From Palaemon carinicauda (Eukaryota; Arthropoda; Malacostraca; Decapoda; Palaemonidae), in NCBI RefSeq assembly GCF_036898095.1, contig NC_090751.1:89631883-89695882 (forward strand): a DNA stretch of 64,000 bases. The letters run 5' to 3'. The notes below the pieces were generated by a model that had not been told where the DNA came from, did not search any database, and worked only from the letters and a program-made list of their open reading frames with translations. Numbering within the stretch: position 1 is the first letter of the stretch; every line of letters starts with the position of its first letter. Positions 22,501-33,299 of the stretch are shown here, one piece after another. The position numbers and the translations under genes are program-made.

Positions 22501-23812
22501 CCTGCCGCCTCGTTACCAGTCTGATCGATTCTGCTGTTCCACGCTGGACGAAGTTTGTTCGACAAACTTGATCAGAGCTGAGAGGTCGACGACGGAATTC
22601 CCGTCTCAGATGCTTTCCTACGAGAAAGGATCGACTGAAGAAGCCGGGGGGTGAAGCCGTCGACGACCCTATGGAGGACCTTCTCCTAAGGCATGGATCA
22701 TTCTGCCCAAACGGGCAAAACTCTTGCCGACCCCATGGCATAGAGGTTCAGTGACACTGAATTCGCTGACAGAGACGGAGAGATGGTAAGAGCGAGGCGC
22801 GATATCCTTGGCTGATCACGGAGATCGTGCAGGAATCGGCATCGGGAAGCTGATATCCGGATGAGTAACCTTAGGCATCCTCCCAGCATGAGATCTGCAA
22901 GGGGGGGTTGCTAATCCTAGTGTCTGTGAACTCTGCCGCTCCCTCTAGGATTATGCCCCCCCGGGAGAGCCTCCCGTGCTACCTGTCCCTGACAGGAGGG
23001 GACTGCTATTGGACACCTTGTCTTAGCTGCCGTAGCCGGTCCGATAACTTAGGCCGACGAGGCTGAAAGAAGAGGCGCTGGAGGCCTGCAGGGTCTGGAA
23101 GAAAGGGCCTTGGAGGAGTGATTAAGTAAAGACAAAACAAACAATGGCTGCCAAGCGAGGACAAAGACAGAGACGTCTGTCCATTGTCCGAGCCAAAAGT
23201 GAAGTGAAGCAGTTCACCGGTGTGTGAGGGGGGGAGAGGTAGCTAGCTAGCACTCCCCTACCCCCCTGCTAACTAGCGCGGGGGTAATACACCCTCGTTA
23301 AATTCTAATGGCTCGCCATTTCAGCTACGCCGAAAGGTAAACCCAATGTAAATAGCGTGGTTTGTATTTCGGTTAAGGAACAAAACATATTTACACAAGG
23401 GTCCATAAAATGTTGTTTATCACAAAATTATTTTTTTGTTATGTACTGCAGTATTTATCCAATATTTGTTAAATGCTTTTTTAAGAACCACATCTGACAA
23501 GATACATAAAAATTAGGTTTTTAAAGGTTTTATGATTAGCCTAAGTAGTGAATGGGAACTAATACTAACAGGAAGAGGTACCAATTTTTTACCACATTGA
23601 CTCTAATACTGTATGTGTGAGGAGGAAGGAAGAAAGTTAAATATTGGTTATCTACTGTATAAATATAGCGAATTTTGTTTGAAAAGAATCTTACCCATTA
23701 TTAATTTAACGATTACCACACTAGAGGGGTTGAGGGAGTGTGATACACTACTAGCTATACTGTAGTGAAAAAATTCATGTGCAAGTGATTACTAAATCAA
23801 GAGAGGCAAATA

Positions 23813-24882
23813 CAGTAGTTCCTTGGTTTACGAGCTCAATTTGTTCCAGGAATGAGCTCGTAACCAAAAATACTCATATTCTAAAGCAATCTTTCAATAA
23901 GAAATAAAGTAAATTTGCTCAAGCATTCCACTAAGTCCATAAATACACATAAAGTAATACCTCTCGATACGAAAGTTTCGGTTTACAGAAAATTTATGAT
24001 ACAAAAAGAGATACGAAGATTGTTTTTGCCTCGTATTACAAAAAAAATCCTTCACGATGCAAAAAGAGATTCACGCAGCTGCCTAGAAAATAATCTTAAA
24101 ATTTGTGAGCTGCAAAACTGTAAACTTGCCACCATTGTCCTGCTCTTTCATTGGTTATCTCCCTATCTTGATGTTAGTTATAGATATAAGATCCTGCTCT
24201 CCTATTAGTCAACATCTACGTATTGGTGTTCCTTGACCATTTTGTTTCAGCAGGGCAATTGTTTACATTGAATTCGTGTTAGTGATTTCGCTTTCGTACT
24301 TAAAGTTTTTGTATTGCGTTATGTAATTCTACTGTACAGTATAGCCATGGGTCCCAAGAATGTTGCTGATGATCAAGGAAAGATGATGATGATGCTTCCT
24401 ATGAAGACAAAGTTTGAGATAATCAAGAAATAGGAGGCTCGTATGCTGTTGAGTGTGATCCCTAGGGAATATGGCCGAAATCTGTTGACTATAGGCTCCA
24501 TCCCTAAGCAGAAGGAAGCCATCAAAGCAGCAACACCTTCTAAGGGCATGACTGTCTTTTCAAGTAAGGTGAGCCACGGTCATGATGAGATGGAAAAATT
24601 TCTCCTCAGGATTAAAGACATGGAAATTGCTTGAGACATGATCATTGAGATGATAATCTGACACAAGGCCAAGGCCATTTTCGGTGATCTCGTGCACACT
24701 CAGGCCAAAGACGACGCAGGAGAAGGGACATTGCAGCAGGCACCCAAAGAGTTCAAGAGACGGTCTGGCATTCATTTGATGGTGCGACAAGGGAAGCTGC
24801 CCGCTCAGACAAGAAAGCAGCTGAGGCCTTTGTTAAGACATTTGACAAGCTGACTCCCCATCCACGAGGAATACAGCCCCCA

Positions 24883-24884
<2 letters not shown>
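23813..24884 (+). pseudogene. Tigger/pogo-family DNA transposon remnant
   Basis: The left end CAGTAGTTCCTTGGTTTACG preceded by TA fits the CAGT-type ends and TA target of pogo/Tigger elements. From an ATG at 24,347 the plus strand reads like the N-terminal helix-turn-helix/CENP-B region of Tigger transposases: LPMKTKFEIIKK, then a TAG at 24,431, then IPKQKEAIKAATPSK, and further on FKRRSGIH and AEAFVKTFDKL in shifting frames. The DDE catalytic region is absent, replaced abruptly by a GA microsatellite. It is antisense to BRD8. Confidence 0.75.

Positions 24885-24885
<1 letters not shown>

Positions 24886-24968
<83 letters not shown>
24886..24968. repeat. (GA)n microsatellite, about 41 units
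   Basis: An uninterrupted GA run lies exactly at the truncation point of the Tigger remnant. The long Leu/Ser frame on the other strand is an artefact of it. Confidence 0.97.
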
Positions 24969-24970
<2 letters not shown>

Positions 24971-25259
24971 CTTGTAATCATTTTTATCACTAAATTAGAT
25001 TACTAAACAAAGGGTTTACACCACTGAATAGTTTACATGTGTTAATTATAAAGTTGGGCTTTTCGGCTTTGCGTGGACGGGTTGAAAAAGTCGGCCCTGC
25101 AAGAGTAATTATTGTGAAACCGTGAATAGGTAATTTTTTATTTAATATGTAATATGGTTTTCTGTACTGCACATGACCGAATCCCCAAAGATCGGACAAA
25201 TAGATATCAAGACCCAACTGTACCACCTACCAAGATGAGTGATTTTCTAATCACATACG

Positions 25260-26394
25260 AGACACTGTAATGGAATGTGCTGAAAGAGAAACTACAAGAG
25301 CGCTTGTGGGTGCAGAAATGCTCGTCAAACGCTTCCACTCCTTTATACTGCATGCGCTGACAAGTGCACAAGAGTGTGAGCAATCGCTACTGGGTTGTAT
25401 AATGCACGAGCTGGCACACGAACACTTGCCAAAGTTCTCTCTCTCTAAAGGTTCGCAAACAGCCTTTGCCTCGTGTTCCTCCTTGCGAGAACAAGCGAGC
25501 TCAGATGGTGACGAGCGAGGTGTGACTGGTTTAGAGGAGAGTGCTTGTAGGTGTTGCAATGCACTCTCTAACCAAGCCAGCAGAACTCACAAGGGAGAAC
25601 TCCCCTAAGGATTTAGTCCAGAGGCCTACACTTGCACGAGACTCGTGGACACTAATGATGCCACAGTGGCAAGGTGAGATACTCCCTTGGCTCTGGGGAG
25701 CCAGGGGGTGTGATCACTTGAAGGCTCTGAAGAGTCTAGCTCCGGAGAGCTGTGCATGGTGGTAATGAGTCACACATACACTTGCAAGTAGTTTGAGGGG
25801 GAGACTACTTGAGTGAGGACGACCTCTCACTTCTGCTGGATTATCCAGTGTAGGTGCAAGAAGGGTTGGCAAGCTCACAGGGTTAATGATTGCAAAAATC
25901 CTCGGGTTGAGTACAGTAAACTCAGTGTGCTAGGCTAGAACTCAGCAGACAACCAGTCTGCAGAACCACAGGTGCAAAAGGAATGGCGGAGGAAGTTTCT
26001 GCTAGAGGCACGAGATGGACAGAAGGGACTCCCTCCATTGGCTCGGGATGGGAAGGGCCAAGACTACTACTTCCTATGTCTATTGTACCACTTTCACAGG
26101 GAAGATGGCCACTCCCAACAATCGGACCAAGGAGAAGCCTCTGTGCAAAAGTGTCATCTGCCTGAAGGACAAAGCTGGTGAGGATCAATCTCCCTGTTTA
26201 ACATAAAGCTAATGCAAGAGCGGTCCAATATGGCAGGGCAACCTGCATGGTCGCAGTCCTCAAATACCAATTACACCTGTAAAAGAAAAAACCAAGTTAT
26301 TATAGCTAAATTCAAAGAAATATCCAGGAGGCACACATATGTATGCCTTCCCTCTACCGTAGCCAAATTAAAAATGAGCTCAGCTGATAGGCGA
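25260..26394. other. GC-richer repeat-derived stretch, unassigned
   Basis: Several overlapping small frames on both strands, with recurring CACTTGCA/GAGTGTGAG-like words, suggest degenerate subrepeats and no gene. It abuts a DIRS-type right terminus at 26.39-26.55 kb and may be the interior of that element. No RT or recombinase motif seen. Confidence 0.35.
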
Positions 26395-26545
26395 GTGTGA
26401 GAGAGGGTAGGTCGGGTTAATCAAGCCCAGCTAGTGGAGGGTCATTGACCTCACTAAAAAGTTTTTATGACTAATCCAGCTCACACTGAATCATCTCTAC
26501 TACGTACAGAACAAAGGTTTGTATTTGTGTAATGAACAATTAAAA
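26395..26545 (-). mobile_element. Orphan DIRS-type right terminus
   Basis: The layout GTGTGAGAGAGGGTAGG, CCCAGCTAGTGGAGGGT, GACCTCACTAAAAAG, ending AAAGGTTTGTATTTGTGTAATGAAC, follows the right ITR of the 45.6-58.4 kb element (GTGTGAGTGAGTGGGGTAG, CCCTCACTAAAAAT, GAAGGTTTGTATCTGTGTCGGAAC). No matching left end was found nearby. Confidence 0.5.
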
Positions 26546-26924
26546 GATTGAAATAGGTTGCACACATGATAAGAAGCAATTATAAAGAATTACACTAACA
26601 TGATTGGAGGTAGCAGCAGAGTAAATAGTAGTAGGTTGAAGACCCAAAAAATAATGGAAAAAGACCTAAGCAGATGACAATTCAAGCATGAATGAGAGCT
26701 CTGAGCATAACTGAAAATAAATTATGATGTCTAAGTTTATAAAAGCAACTGAGTAACATTTATTGATGATGATGGCTTAAAATATAAATACCAGTTAAAC
26801 CAAATCAACCTTAAAGTTTACATCCTTGTCAATATCCAGTGACCTTTGCAATAAAAAAAAAACTAGAAAAACAAAATATAATCTAAAATTTCTCATTATC
26901 TACATCCAAACAATATAACCTTAC

Positions 26925-27056
26925 CCGTAATGAGTTGAAGCTGGAGAAGTAGGCCCAGATTCACATATCTGTGGGGAGTACTCATGGTAATCAGCTCCAG
27001 AGATTTTTCTTTTCCCACTTCTTGGAAAATTTCCATCTTCCTCACTCATCCAATCC
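26925..27056 (-). CDS. BRD8: BRD8 homologue, pre-bromodomain exon
   Basis: A 132-bp exon lies between an acceptor (CAACTTAG before 27,056) and a donor (GG|GTAAGG). It encodes DWMSEEDGNFPRSGKRKISG, then a Ser/Pro-rich stretch (ESGPTSPASTHYG). Its first base completes a Lys codon from the 35.9-36.2 kb exon and its last two bases plus the next exon's first base give Gly, so the frame runs through. Human BRD8 has a similar acidic, Ser/Pro-rich linker (SIPSSPASSQ) directly before its bromodomain. No stop-free alternative frame fits both neighbours. Confidence 0.85.
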
Positions 27057-27439
27057 CTAAGTTGAGAAGGAAATAAGATTTTGAATACATTTGTAATGCT
27101 GATATGTGTAAAACTTGTGTAAAACCTAATAAAAGCTATATATGACAAAAATACCATTAATTCACAGTGGTGAAGACCCAGTGGTCTGGTTGAGATTCTT
27201 CCATAATACACCACAATACTGCATTCTTCATCAGTAACCCGTTTCCAATAAGTACATAACAAAGGGACTCCGTCATAAAAGGTTTATCCAGTTGGTCATT
27301 AACATTCACGGGGGTTAAGTAACAAGACACACTAAATAATGTATATGTGGTTAAGAATGGATACTTTTGATAAGTAAGTTCCCAAGTTATCCTACATGTC
27401 AAGAGGATAACGTATCAAGTAACTATCGTTTCAAGTTAA

Positions 27440-28320
27440 CAGGTCTGCTTATATAGTTAGCTTCCTTTGAATAGAAAAGTGATTCCTCTAAGATCCATCC
27501 AAAGTAAGAGCACTTTTGCCGTGTGGAACTGATTCTGATCTGGTCAACCCATTCTTCCGAGTGTAAACCAGTGCCATCGAGTTGTCGGAAAAAAACACCA
27601 CGCACTTGTTCATTACAAGAGATTCCTGAGCCATAAGGGCCCAGAGTACAGCTAAGAGTTACAGACAATTGATATGTATGGCAGATTCCATCTCTATTTA
27701 CCTGCCTGGGAGAGAAAGACAATCCATAGTTGGCCCCACCCTTCCTGGGAAGCATTCATGAAAAGAGGCAAGTCACTCCCCTACTCAAACAAGGATCATC
27801 CAACATTTCACCAGTCACAGCTGACTCTGCTTTGCTGATGTGAAAATAGTGTCTAGATCGAACATCTAATGATGATAGACATGTCACAGAAAACCACCTC
27901 ATCTCAAACTGACCCATCGAAATGGACTTAAGGGATGCAAATATCCCTAGTCTCCCCTCCACATACAAAATGACAGAGCTTTCATCTGCTTGAATTTCTC
28001 CAGAAAATGCCGAAATGAGTGAATATTCTTCCCTGATGGAAAAGCCCAAAAAGGAAATGACTATCATGTTTCCCCAACACAAAAATCTTTGATTTGGAAA
28101 AAAAAAAAAAAAAAAAAGACTTAGCATTGACCACAACATCCAACCTTCTCAATATCCTGAGCAACAATACCTGATGAACTCTAATCTTTTCCAAGGAGGG
28201 ATATAAAATTGAATAATCGTTTAGGTAAAACAGAATCCTGATGCCCCGAAACTTGAGAAATTTCAAGATTGGAGCTATCACTTGGCAAATACTCAAGCTT
28301 TCCATCAAACAAAGGAGTTT
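27440..28320 (-). pseudogene. RT-RNase H remnant of another YR-type element
   Basis: On the minus strand, about 28.32-28.15 kb reads VIAPILKFLKFRGIRILFYLNDY. The YLND box stands where YLDD is expected, so one catalytic Asp is Asn. Near 27.58 kb a frame reads FSDNSMALVYTRKNG, the RNase H core motif also seen as NSDNTTALAYISKQG in the 37-kb element. Stops and frameshifts break it, and an A/T homopolymer at 28,099-28,117 interrupts the RT. No terminal repeats were found. It lies in a BRD8 intron between the 27.0-kb exon and the next full DIRS-type element. Confidence 0.65.
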
Positions 28321-28637
28321 CTTTTATTCTGATGAATCTGAACTTGAAAGTAATCCACTGTAAAGTCTATAAAAACCATCCCAACCCTTTTCCTTACTGT
28401 TCCCAGGAGTGAAGGAGTTTCCCTTAAAAATCTAGTGAGAAATATCCTGTTTAAAATCAAACCATCCAGAATTGGACTTCAATGTGCCAATGCCTTGTGT
28501 ATAAGTGTTTACTTTGATGCCAGTCATATGGCAATACACATTTATAAATACTTTTATCAAAGAACACAAATCTAGACAAACAGAAGTACACGTCAATAAC
28601 TTTTACTATATATACATATGATCATCGAAGGAAAATA

Positions 28638-28917
28638 TCAAATTCTTAGTAATTTGTATTTTTCCTAGCATACTTACCACGGACTACTCTCTCAGGAGTT
28701 ACTCTTTAGTTTAAACTTGCGACCAGAAAATTTTTCCCCCAACCAGGACTCCATTCCAGACGAGAGGCATAAAGCCTCAGGCCGGTAATATACCCCAGGG
28801 AATGTTCCCTGCGCAAAACGACCTTCCGCTGTCTTTGACCCACAATGCACCAAGAAGAAGGCTGTGTCAGGCCTGATAAGGACAGGGCAAAGGTCGCCAT
28901 TCGTACTCGAACCAGGT
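28638..28917. repeat. Left ITR of the 28.6-kb element
   Basis: Pairs in inverted orientation with 34,211-34,472: for example CTCTTTAGTTTAAACTT with AAGTTTAAACTAAAGAG, and GCATAAAGCCTCAGGCCGGTA with its complement. A few substitutions and small gaps separate the two arms. Confidence 0.92.
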
Positions 28918-28983
28918 GCCACCGTTGTCTCAGTGCCAGCTACTTCCGAGAACTAGCGGGATAGGTAGGGTGGGACATACCTT

Positions 28984-29082
28984 CGAGAGTAGTCCGTGGT
29001 AAGTATGCTAGGAAAAATACAAATTACTACGAATTTAATATTTGTTCCGATGCATTGTAACCATGGAATACTCTCTCAGGAG
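28984..29082. repeat. ICR of the 28.6-kb element
   Basis: 28,986-29,033 (GAGAGTAGTCCGTGGTAAGT... to ACGAATT) is the reverse complement of the left outer end. 29,036-29,082 (ATTTGTTCCGATGCATTGTAA... CTCTCTCAGGAG) is the reverse complement of the right outer end. The two parts are directly joined, as in the DIRS1 internal complementary region. Confidence 0.92.
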
Positions 29083-29308
29083 ACTTAGGCTTAGGAGGTG
29101 GGAACTGAAACGAGGAAGGGGCGGAAGACAAGGTGATATGGAAGACCTGTTGGGGAAAAAACTTCAAGAAACCTGCAATAACACACGCCCAAGTTGGGGG
29201 ACATCCATCGACATAGAACTGTCATACGTGCCATGTAGCTGGAGAAGGGGATATGGAACTCACCGCGTCTCCCACCTCGGACGTTAACACAGTGTGCAAG
29301 TCGTGGCA

Positions 29309-30337
29309 TTAAATCCCCTGTTGTGCCACCACGATGGGGCCGAGTTTGTACTCATCGCGAGACACTAAGGAGCAGTCTTTCAGGTAATGGGAAGTGAAGG
29401 TGTTCTGTCTCTTCCACACACCTGCTTTAAGAACTTGTGCCACTGACATATTCTTAGAAAAGGCCATCGATGTACTGATGGACCTGATATCAGGGGGCCT
29501 GGCAGACGAGGGTGCCGGCTTGCCCTTCGCTACATACGCTCTTCAAATTACCTCCCTGAGCCAGTAGGAAATTGTGTTCTTCGAGATCGCCTTCCTCACT
29601 TTGCCCGTGGAGACAAACAAGTGTTTCATGACGGGCCTTAAGCGGGACATCGATGCCAGGTACTTTCGGAGAGCCTTAACTGGACACACCAGAAGGTCCT
29701 CTGAGTCCTCTGACTTAGGGATGGCTGGGATCACCACCTCTGAGAACCTTGGATCTGAGACTGCTGGGTTCTGGGTCTTGGCTACGAAGGAGGGCACTAA
29801 GGTTAAGATTGCCTCCTTCCATCTGATGGAGTGACTAACGTTGGTTGCCAGCCCATGCAATTCGCCCACCCTTTTGGAAGAGGCCAGGGTGAGGAGGAAC
29901 ACAATCTTCAGGGTCAATTCTCTGTCCAGGGCCTGCCGCAAGGGCTCGAATGGTGGTTTCTTGAGGGAGTCCAAGACCAAGAGGACATCCCACTCCGGAG
30001 CCATCAAGGAGTGAGGAAGGCAGGACTGCTCATAACTCTTGATAAGCATGGACAGTTGCCTGGAAACACCCAGGTCAATTCCTTTCAACCACGCGATCTG
30101 TCCCAAGGCAGCTCTGACCCCTTTGATGGATGGCACCGACATCTTCCTATCTAGGCGTAGGTGAACCAAGTAATCTGCTATTGCCGGGATGGAGGCTCTT
30201 ATGGGCTTACAGTCGTTCTTCTGGCACCACTTAGCTTGGTATATGGCCCTCGAGGAGGAGCGGAGGCAGCCCGTCATCTGGGAGGCCGCCCTTGGGGAGA
30301 ATCCTTCCCTCGTCAGGAGGCGCTCGATAACCTCCAC
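29309..30337 (-). pseudogene. Tyrosine recombinase (YR) with internal TGA
   Basis: The frame begins MEVIERLLTREGFSP and overlaps the end of the RT-RNase H ORF by about 107 bp in another frame, as is usual in DIRS elements. A SAM-like N-domain is followed by LASSKRVGELHG (first catalytic Arg). After a TGA at 29,543-29,545 the same frame continues with RPPDIRSISTSMAF, QVLKAGVWKR and TSHYLKD (tyrosine nucleophile) to a TAA at 29,309. The homologous 37-kb protein has HEVR where this one has PDIR, so the conserved His is Pro. Two independent lesions make this copy inactive. Confidence 0.85.
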
Positions 30338-32108
30338 GCGTGATGGGAAGGGGCCACGACTGGGCCACTGCTAGGTCTCGTAGGTCGGGGAACCACTCCT
30401 TTTCTGGCCACCAGGGGGCGATTAGAGTCAGCTGAACCCCTTTGGAAGTCCTTAGTCTGTTTAGGGTCTGCCGCAGGAGCTTGAACAGAGGGAACATGTA
30501 GGCATCCAGGCCGTCTTCCATGACTGCTGTTGGAATCGGGACTAGGGAGCAAAACACTGGTAGTTTGGCGTTCAGCCTGGTTGCAAAGAGGTCCAGGGAG
30601 GGAGACCCCCACCTTGATATGACACTCCTTGCTACTTCTGGATGAAGGGACCACTCGGTGCCTAGGACTTGGCCTCTCATGCTCAAGCTGTCTGCCACTA
30701 CGTTTCTTTTTCCCGGAATGAATCTCGCCGTCAGGGTAGTCCCATTTCCCTCGGCCCAGGTTAGAATCTCCGTCAGATCCTGTAGAAGACGGGACCTCAG
30801 ACCACCCTGCTTCTTGATATAGGCGACCACCGTGGAGTTGTCCGACATTAGGGAGATTTTTCTGCCGCTGACTTCGTCCGCCAGGGACAGTAAGGCCCTC
30901 TGCGCTGCCAGTTCTAGCTCGTATATGTGGAGGGTCTTCTCCTCCTCGCTCCACAGGCCCGATACCGAGTTGTCCTGCAGGTGGGCTCCCCAGCCCTCCT
31001 TGGACGCGTCCGTGAATAGTAGTATTTCCGGAAGAGAGTCCAGGAGGGATACCCTTGCCAGTGTATTCTTCTTGTCCAGCCACCACTGGAGAGCCTCCCT
31101 GGATGCCTGCAATAGGGAGAGCTCCTTTGGACGATCCCTGGTCTGAGGAGATAACAGTCTTTTCATGTCCCACTGGATTGGACGTAGTCGTATCCTGCAC
31201 AGAGGGACCAACTTTTCCAAGGCCACCAGGTGACCCACGAGCCTCTGCCACTGACGAAGGTTGGCCGTTTCCCCACTGAGGAACGGTTGACTGACTTCTT
31301 CCAGGGGTTCGAGCCTCTCTGATGTGGGGAAGGCCTTGGCTTGGACCGAACATAAATGCATTTTCAGGTACACTGTCCTCGTGGAGGGAGGTAGCTGGGA
31401 CTTCTCCCAGTTCACGACAATCCCCAACTCGTTGCATAATTCCAACTTGTCCCTCTGCTTGATGCGGTCGTCCTTCGATCCCGAGAGAAGGAGCCAGCCG
31501 TCTAGGTACCTCAAGAGCCTGATACCCCTCTCGTGGGTCCAACGCGACACCAGAGTAAAGACCTTCGTGAACACTTGGGGGGCTGTGGAGAGACCGAAGC
31601 AGAGGGTGCAGAACTGGAAGACCTCTTCTCCCCACTTGAACTTGAGGAACTTCCTGCTGGAGGGGTATACTGGGATTTGGAAATAAGCATCCTTTAGGTC
31701 TATGGACAGCATGAAGTCACCCCGCCTGATAGCAGCCAGGACAGTGCGAGGGGTTTCCATCTTGAAAGGCGTCTTCCTGATGAATTTGTTGAGGGAGGAA
31801 AGGTTTATCACCGGTCTCCAACCTCTTGTGGCTTTCTCCACCAGGAAGAGCCGACTGAAGAACCCCAATTCTTGTAGGGGTGCTCGTTGGACAGCGCCTT
31901 TCTGTAGTAACCCGCAGATTTCCTCTCCTAGGGCTAATCTCCTGGCCTTGTCCTTGGGGGTAGTAGTCTGGGCTTGTGCGTCCGTTATTAATGGGGGTAG
32001 GTCGTCCTCAAAGGGCAATCTGTACCCATCGCGAAGGACTTGAATAGTCCAAAGGTCCACGCCCTGCGCAGCCAATGCTTCCCACTGATAGGGAACTTGT
32101 TGCTGCAT
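30231..32108 (-). CDS. RT-RNase H polyprotein of DIRS-type element
   Basis: A 625-residue open frame. RT occupies roughly residues 60-270: RGWRPVINLSSLNKF, SIDLKDAYFQIPV, CFGLSTAPQVFT and YLDGWLL. The second aspartate of the usual YLDD is Gly at about residue 201, which should abolish polymerisation. RNase H follows at about 370-480 (LFTDASKEGWG, ELELAAQ, LMSDNST, VVADSLS) with its acidic residues intact. The C-terminal part (SLDLFATRLNAKLPVF, YMFPLFKLL, LIAPWWPEKEW) is the conserved region that follows RNase H in DIRS elements; a methyltransferase fold is sometimes assigned there, but I cannot confirm it. Confidence 0.9.
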   Translation of the reverse strand: MQQQVPYQWEALAAQGVDLWTIQVLRDGYRLPFEDDLPPLITDAQAQTTTPKDKARRLALGEEICGLLQKGAVQRAPLQELGFFSRLFLVEKATRGWRPVINLSSLNKFIRKTPFKMETPRTVLAAIRRGDFMLSIDLKDAYFQIPVYPSSRKFLKFKWGEEVFQFCTLCFGLSTAPQVFTKVFTLVSRWTHERGIRLLRYLDGWLLLSGSKDDRIKQRDKLELCNELGIVVNWEKSQLPPSTRTVYLKMHLCSVQAKAFPTSERLEPLEEVSQPFLSGETANLRQWQRLVGHLVALEKLVPLCRIRLRPIQWDMKRLLSPQTRDRPKELSLLQASREALQWWLDKKNTLARVSLLDSLPEILLFTDASKEGWGAHLQDNSVSGLWSEEEKTLHIYELELAAQRALLSLADEVSGRKISLMSDNSTVVAYIKKQGGLRSRLLQDLTEILTWAEGNGTTLTARFIPGKRNVVADSLSMRGQVLGTEWSLHPEVARSVISRWGSPSLDLFATRLNAKLPVFCSLVPIPTAVMEDGLDAYMFPLFKLLRQTLNRLRTSKGVQLTLIAPWWPEKEWFPDLRDLAVAQSWPLPITRGGYRAPPDEGRILPKGGLPDDGLPPLLLEGHIPS

Positions 32109-33111
32109 GGTCGTCGATTCTGTCCGAACTCCTGCCGACCGTTAGGAGGGGCGCTTCTGCCTGGGGCGGAGGAGGGTTGCGGATGTCTGGACCAGCCTGG
32201 AGTGGCAGGAGCCTGTGGAGAAGGAGGGGGAGGCCTGTTAACAGCCTTGGTCTGGGAGCCTCCCTATTCCCATGATTATGATGTCTGGAAGAGGAGCTGG
32301 AGGCCCTGTGGAGAATGGCATCTCTGTTGTCCCTCCTCCACTTATCGAGGGCTTCTTCAATTAAGCTGTCATCAAACAGCACCTCATTTGACAACGGCGA
32401 GTTTCGTAGGTTCCTTATTTCCCTCGAGGGAAGCCTCCTCGACATCCTGTGAAGAACTGTGTCCCTCCTACGAAGGACGATGTTGGAAGCGGCTACCAGG
32501 GACTGTTCGGCTAGGAAGCAGAGGCCCTCCCTCCTGACACTGCAAGTTTCACAAACTGTTCCTTGGCCTGGTCCGTCCACCCCGGCTGTTGCAGAGCCAA
32601 GGAACCCATGGCGTTGGACCATAGGTCCACCCACGAGGAGAGGGAATGAAGACCACAGTGCTGACTCGAGGGCGACGATCTCCTGGATAGAAAAGGCCAC
32701 CGAACCCCCGGGAACCTTATCCTCCGATAATCCGGGAGACAGGGATGCCAAGTTCCCCTCTACGGGTCTGGCCGTCTGAGGGAAATCCTGAGGGGCGTAG
32801 AATCTTCGATGCCTTACCCTCGGGTAAGGCAACAACTTCATTGACCCCGAGGCCTTCAGAGAATTCTTGGGGTCGGCGATGGGCCCCCTAATCTTCCCCA
32901 GCTTTCTGCCCTGAGATGGGGCCAAGGGGAGAGACATAGGGGGACGAGCTTCTCGAAGGATGCCAAACTGCTCCTCCAACAAAGAAAACTTCCCCTGGAG
33001 GAATAACGGGGCTGGCTTTGGCCGGTTATTGAGGTGCCTGATGAGCGCCAACATCCTGGAGAAGGAGGAGGAGTCTTCCACCGAAGGGTCCTCTTCTACC
33101 AGACACTCCAA
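32008..33111 (-). CDS. Gag-like protein of DIRS-type element, C-terminal part
   Basis: A 367-residue frame overlapping the start of RT by about 100 bp. No enzyme motif. Features are a helical segment with VLFDDSLIEEALDKWRRDN, echoing LFPEELIKEI in the 40.7-42.6 kb gag, then a Ser/His/Arg-rich basic tail. The frame differs from the upstream Cys-rich gag part, so a frameshift or an unrecognised intron lies between 33,111 and 33,300. Assigned as gag from its position 5' of RT and from the shared motif. Confidence 0.6.
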   Translation of the reverse strand: MECLVEEDPSVEDSSSFSRMLALIRHLNNRPKPAPLFLQGKFSLLEEQFGILREARPPMSLPLAPSQGRKLGKIRGPIADPKNSLKASGSMKLLPYPRVRHRRFYAPQDFPQTARPVEGNLASLSPGLSEDKVPGGSVAFSIQEIVALESALWSSFPLLVGGPMVQRHGFLGSATAGVDGPGQGTVCETCSVRREGLCFLAEQSLVAASNIVLRRRDTVLHRMSRRLPSREIRNLRNSPLSNEVLFDDSLIEEALDKWRRDNRDAILHRASSSSSRHHNHGNREAPRPRLLTGLPLLLHRLLPLQAGPDIRNPPPPQAEAPLLTVGRSSDRIDDHAATSSLSVGSIGCAGRGPLDYSSPSRWVQIAL

Positions 33112-33299
33112 TGACTGGTGGGCATCGTCTCCGAAGAGTCTCCCCTCCGGAAGTCCTGTCCATGAAGGGGAGGATGAGCCCTGGGCGGAGCCTCTGCTCT
33201 ACGCCCACTTGATGAGGCATGAAAGTCTAAGAGACCTCTATAACCTTGGGAGCCCCTTGAAGAATTTGATATATAACTGGCGACTGCCTGCCACATCCT

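Larger units (their letters stand above)
19124..23384 (-). mobile_element. Decayed DIRS-type element with ITRs and ICR
   Basis: The left end (ATTCGGAGATAATTTGTATT...) with inner sequence to about 19,340 pairs with 23,195-23,384 in inverted orientation (GTGAACTGCTTCACTTCACTT versus AAGTGAAGTGAAGCAGTTCAC). An ICR lies at 19,375-19,477. Between them I can pick out remnants of RT (about 22.4 kb) and of the recombinase (about 20.0-20.9 kb) on the minus strand, but no intact ORF and no gag. At 4.3 kb it is shorter than the 5.8-6.5 kb relatives, so the gag end is probably deleted. It inserts in the BRD8 intron between the 18.9 and 27.0 kb exons, sense to the gene. Confidence 0.82.

Noticed and set aside
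24805..24990. Leu/Ser-rich ORF on the minus strand
   Set aside because: It is the translation of the GA microsatellite.
26921..27262. Whole 113-residue frame as coding
   Set aside because: Only the part after the acceptor at 27,057 is splice-bounded and in phase with neighbouring BRD8 exons; the upstream part is intron.
30313..31635. 440-residue minus-strand frame under RT-RNase H
   Set aside because: Out-of-frame shadow of the RT-RNase H ORF; Pro/Gly/Ser-rich, no motifs.
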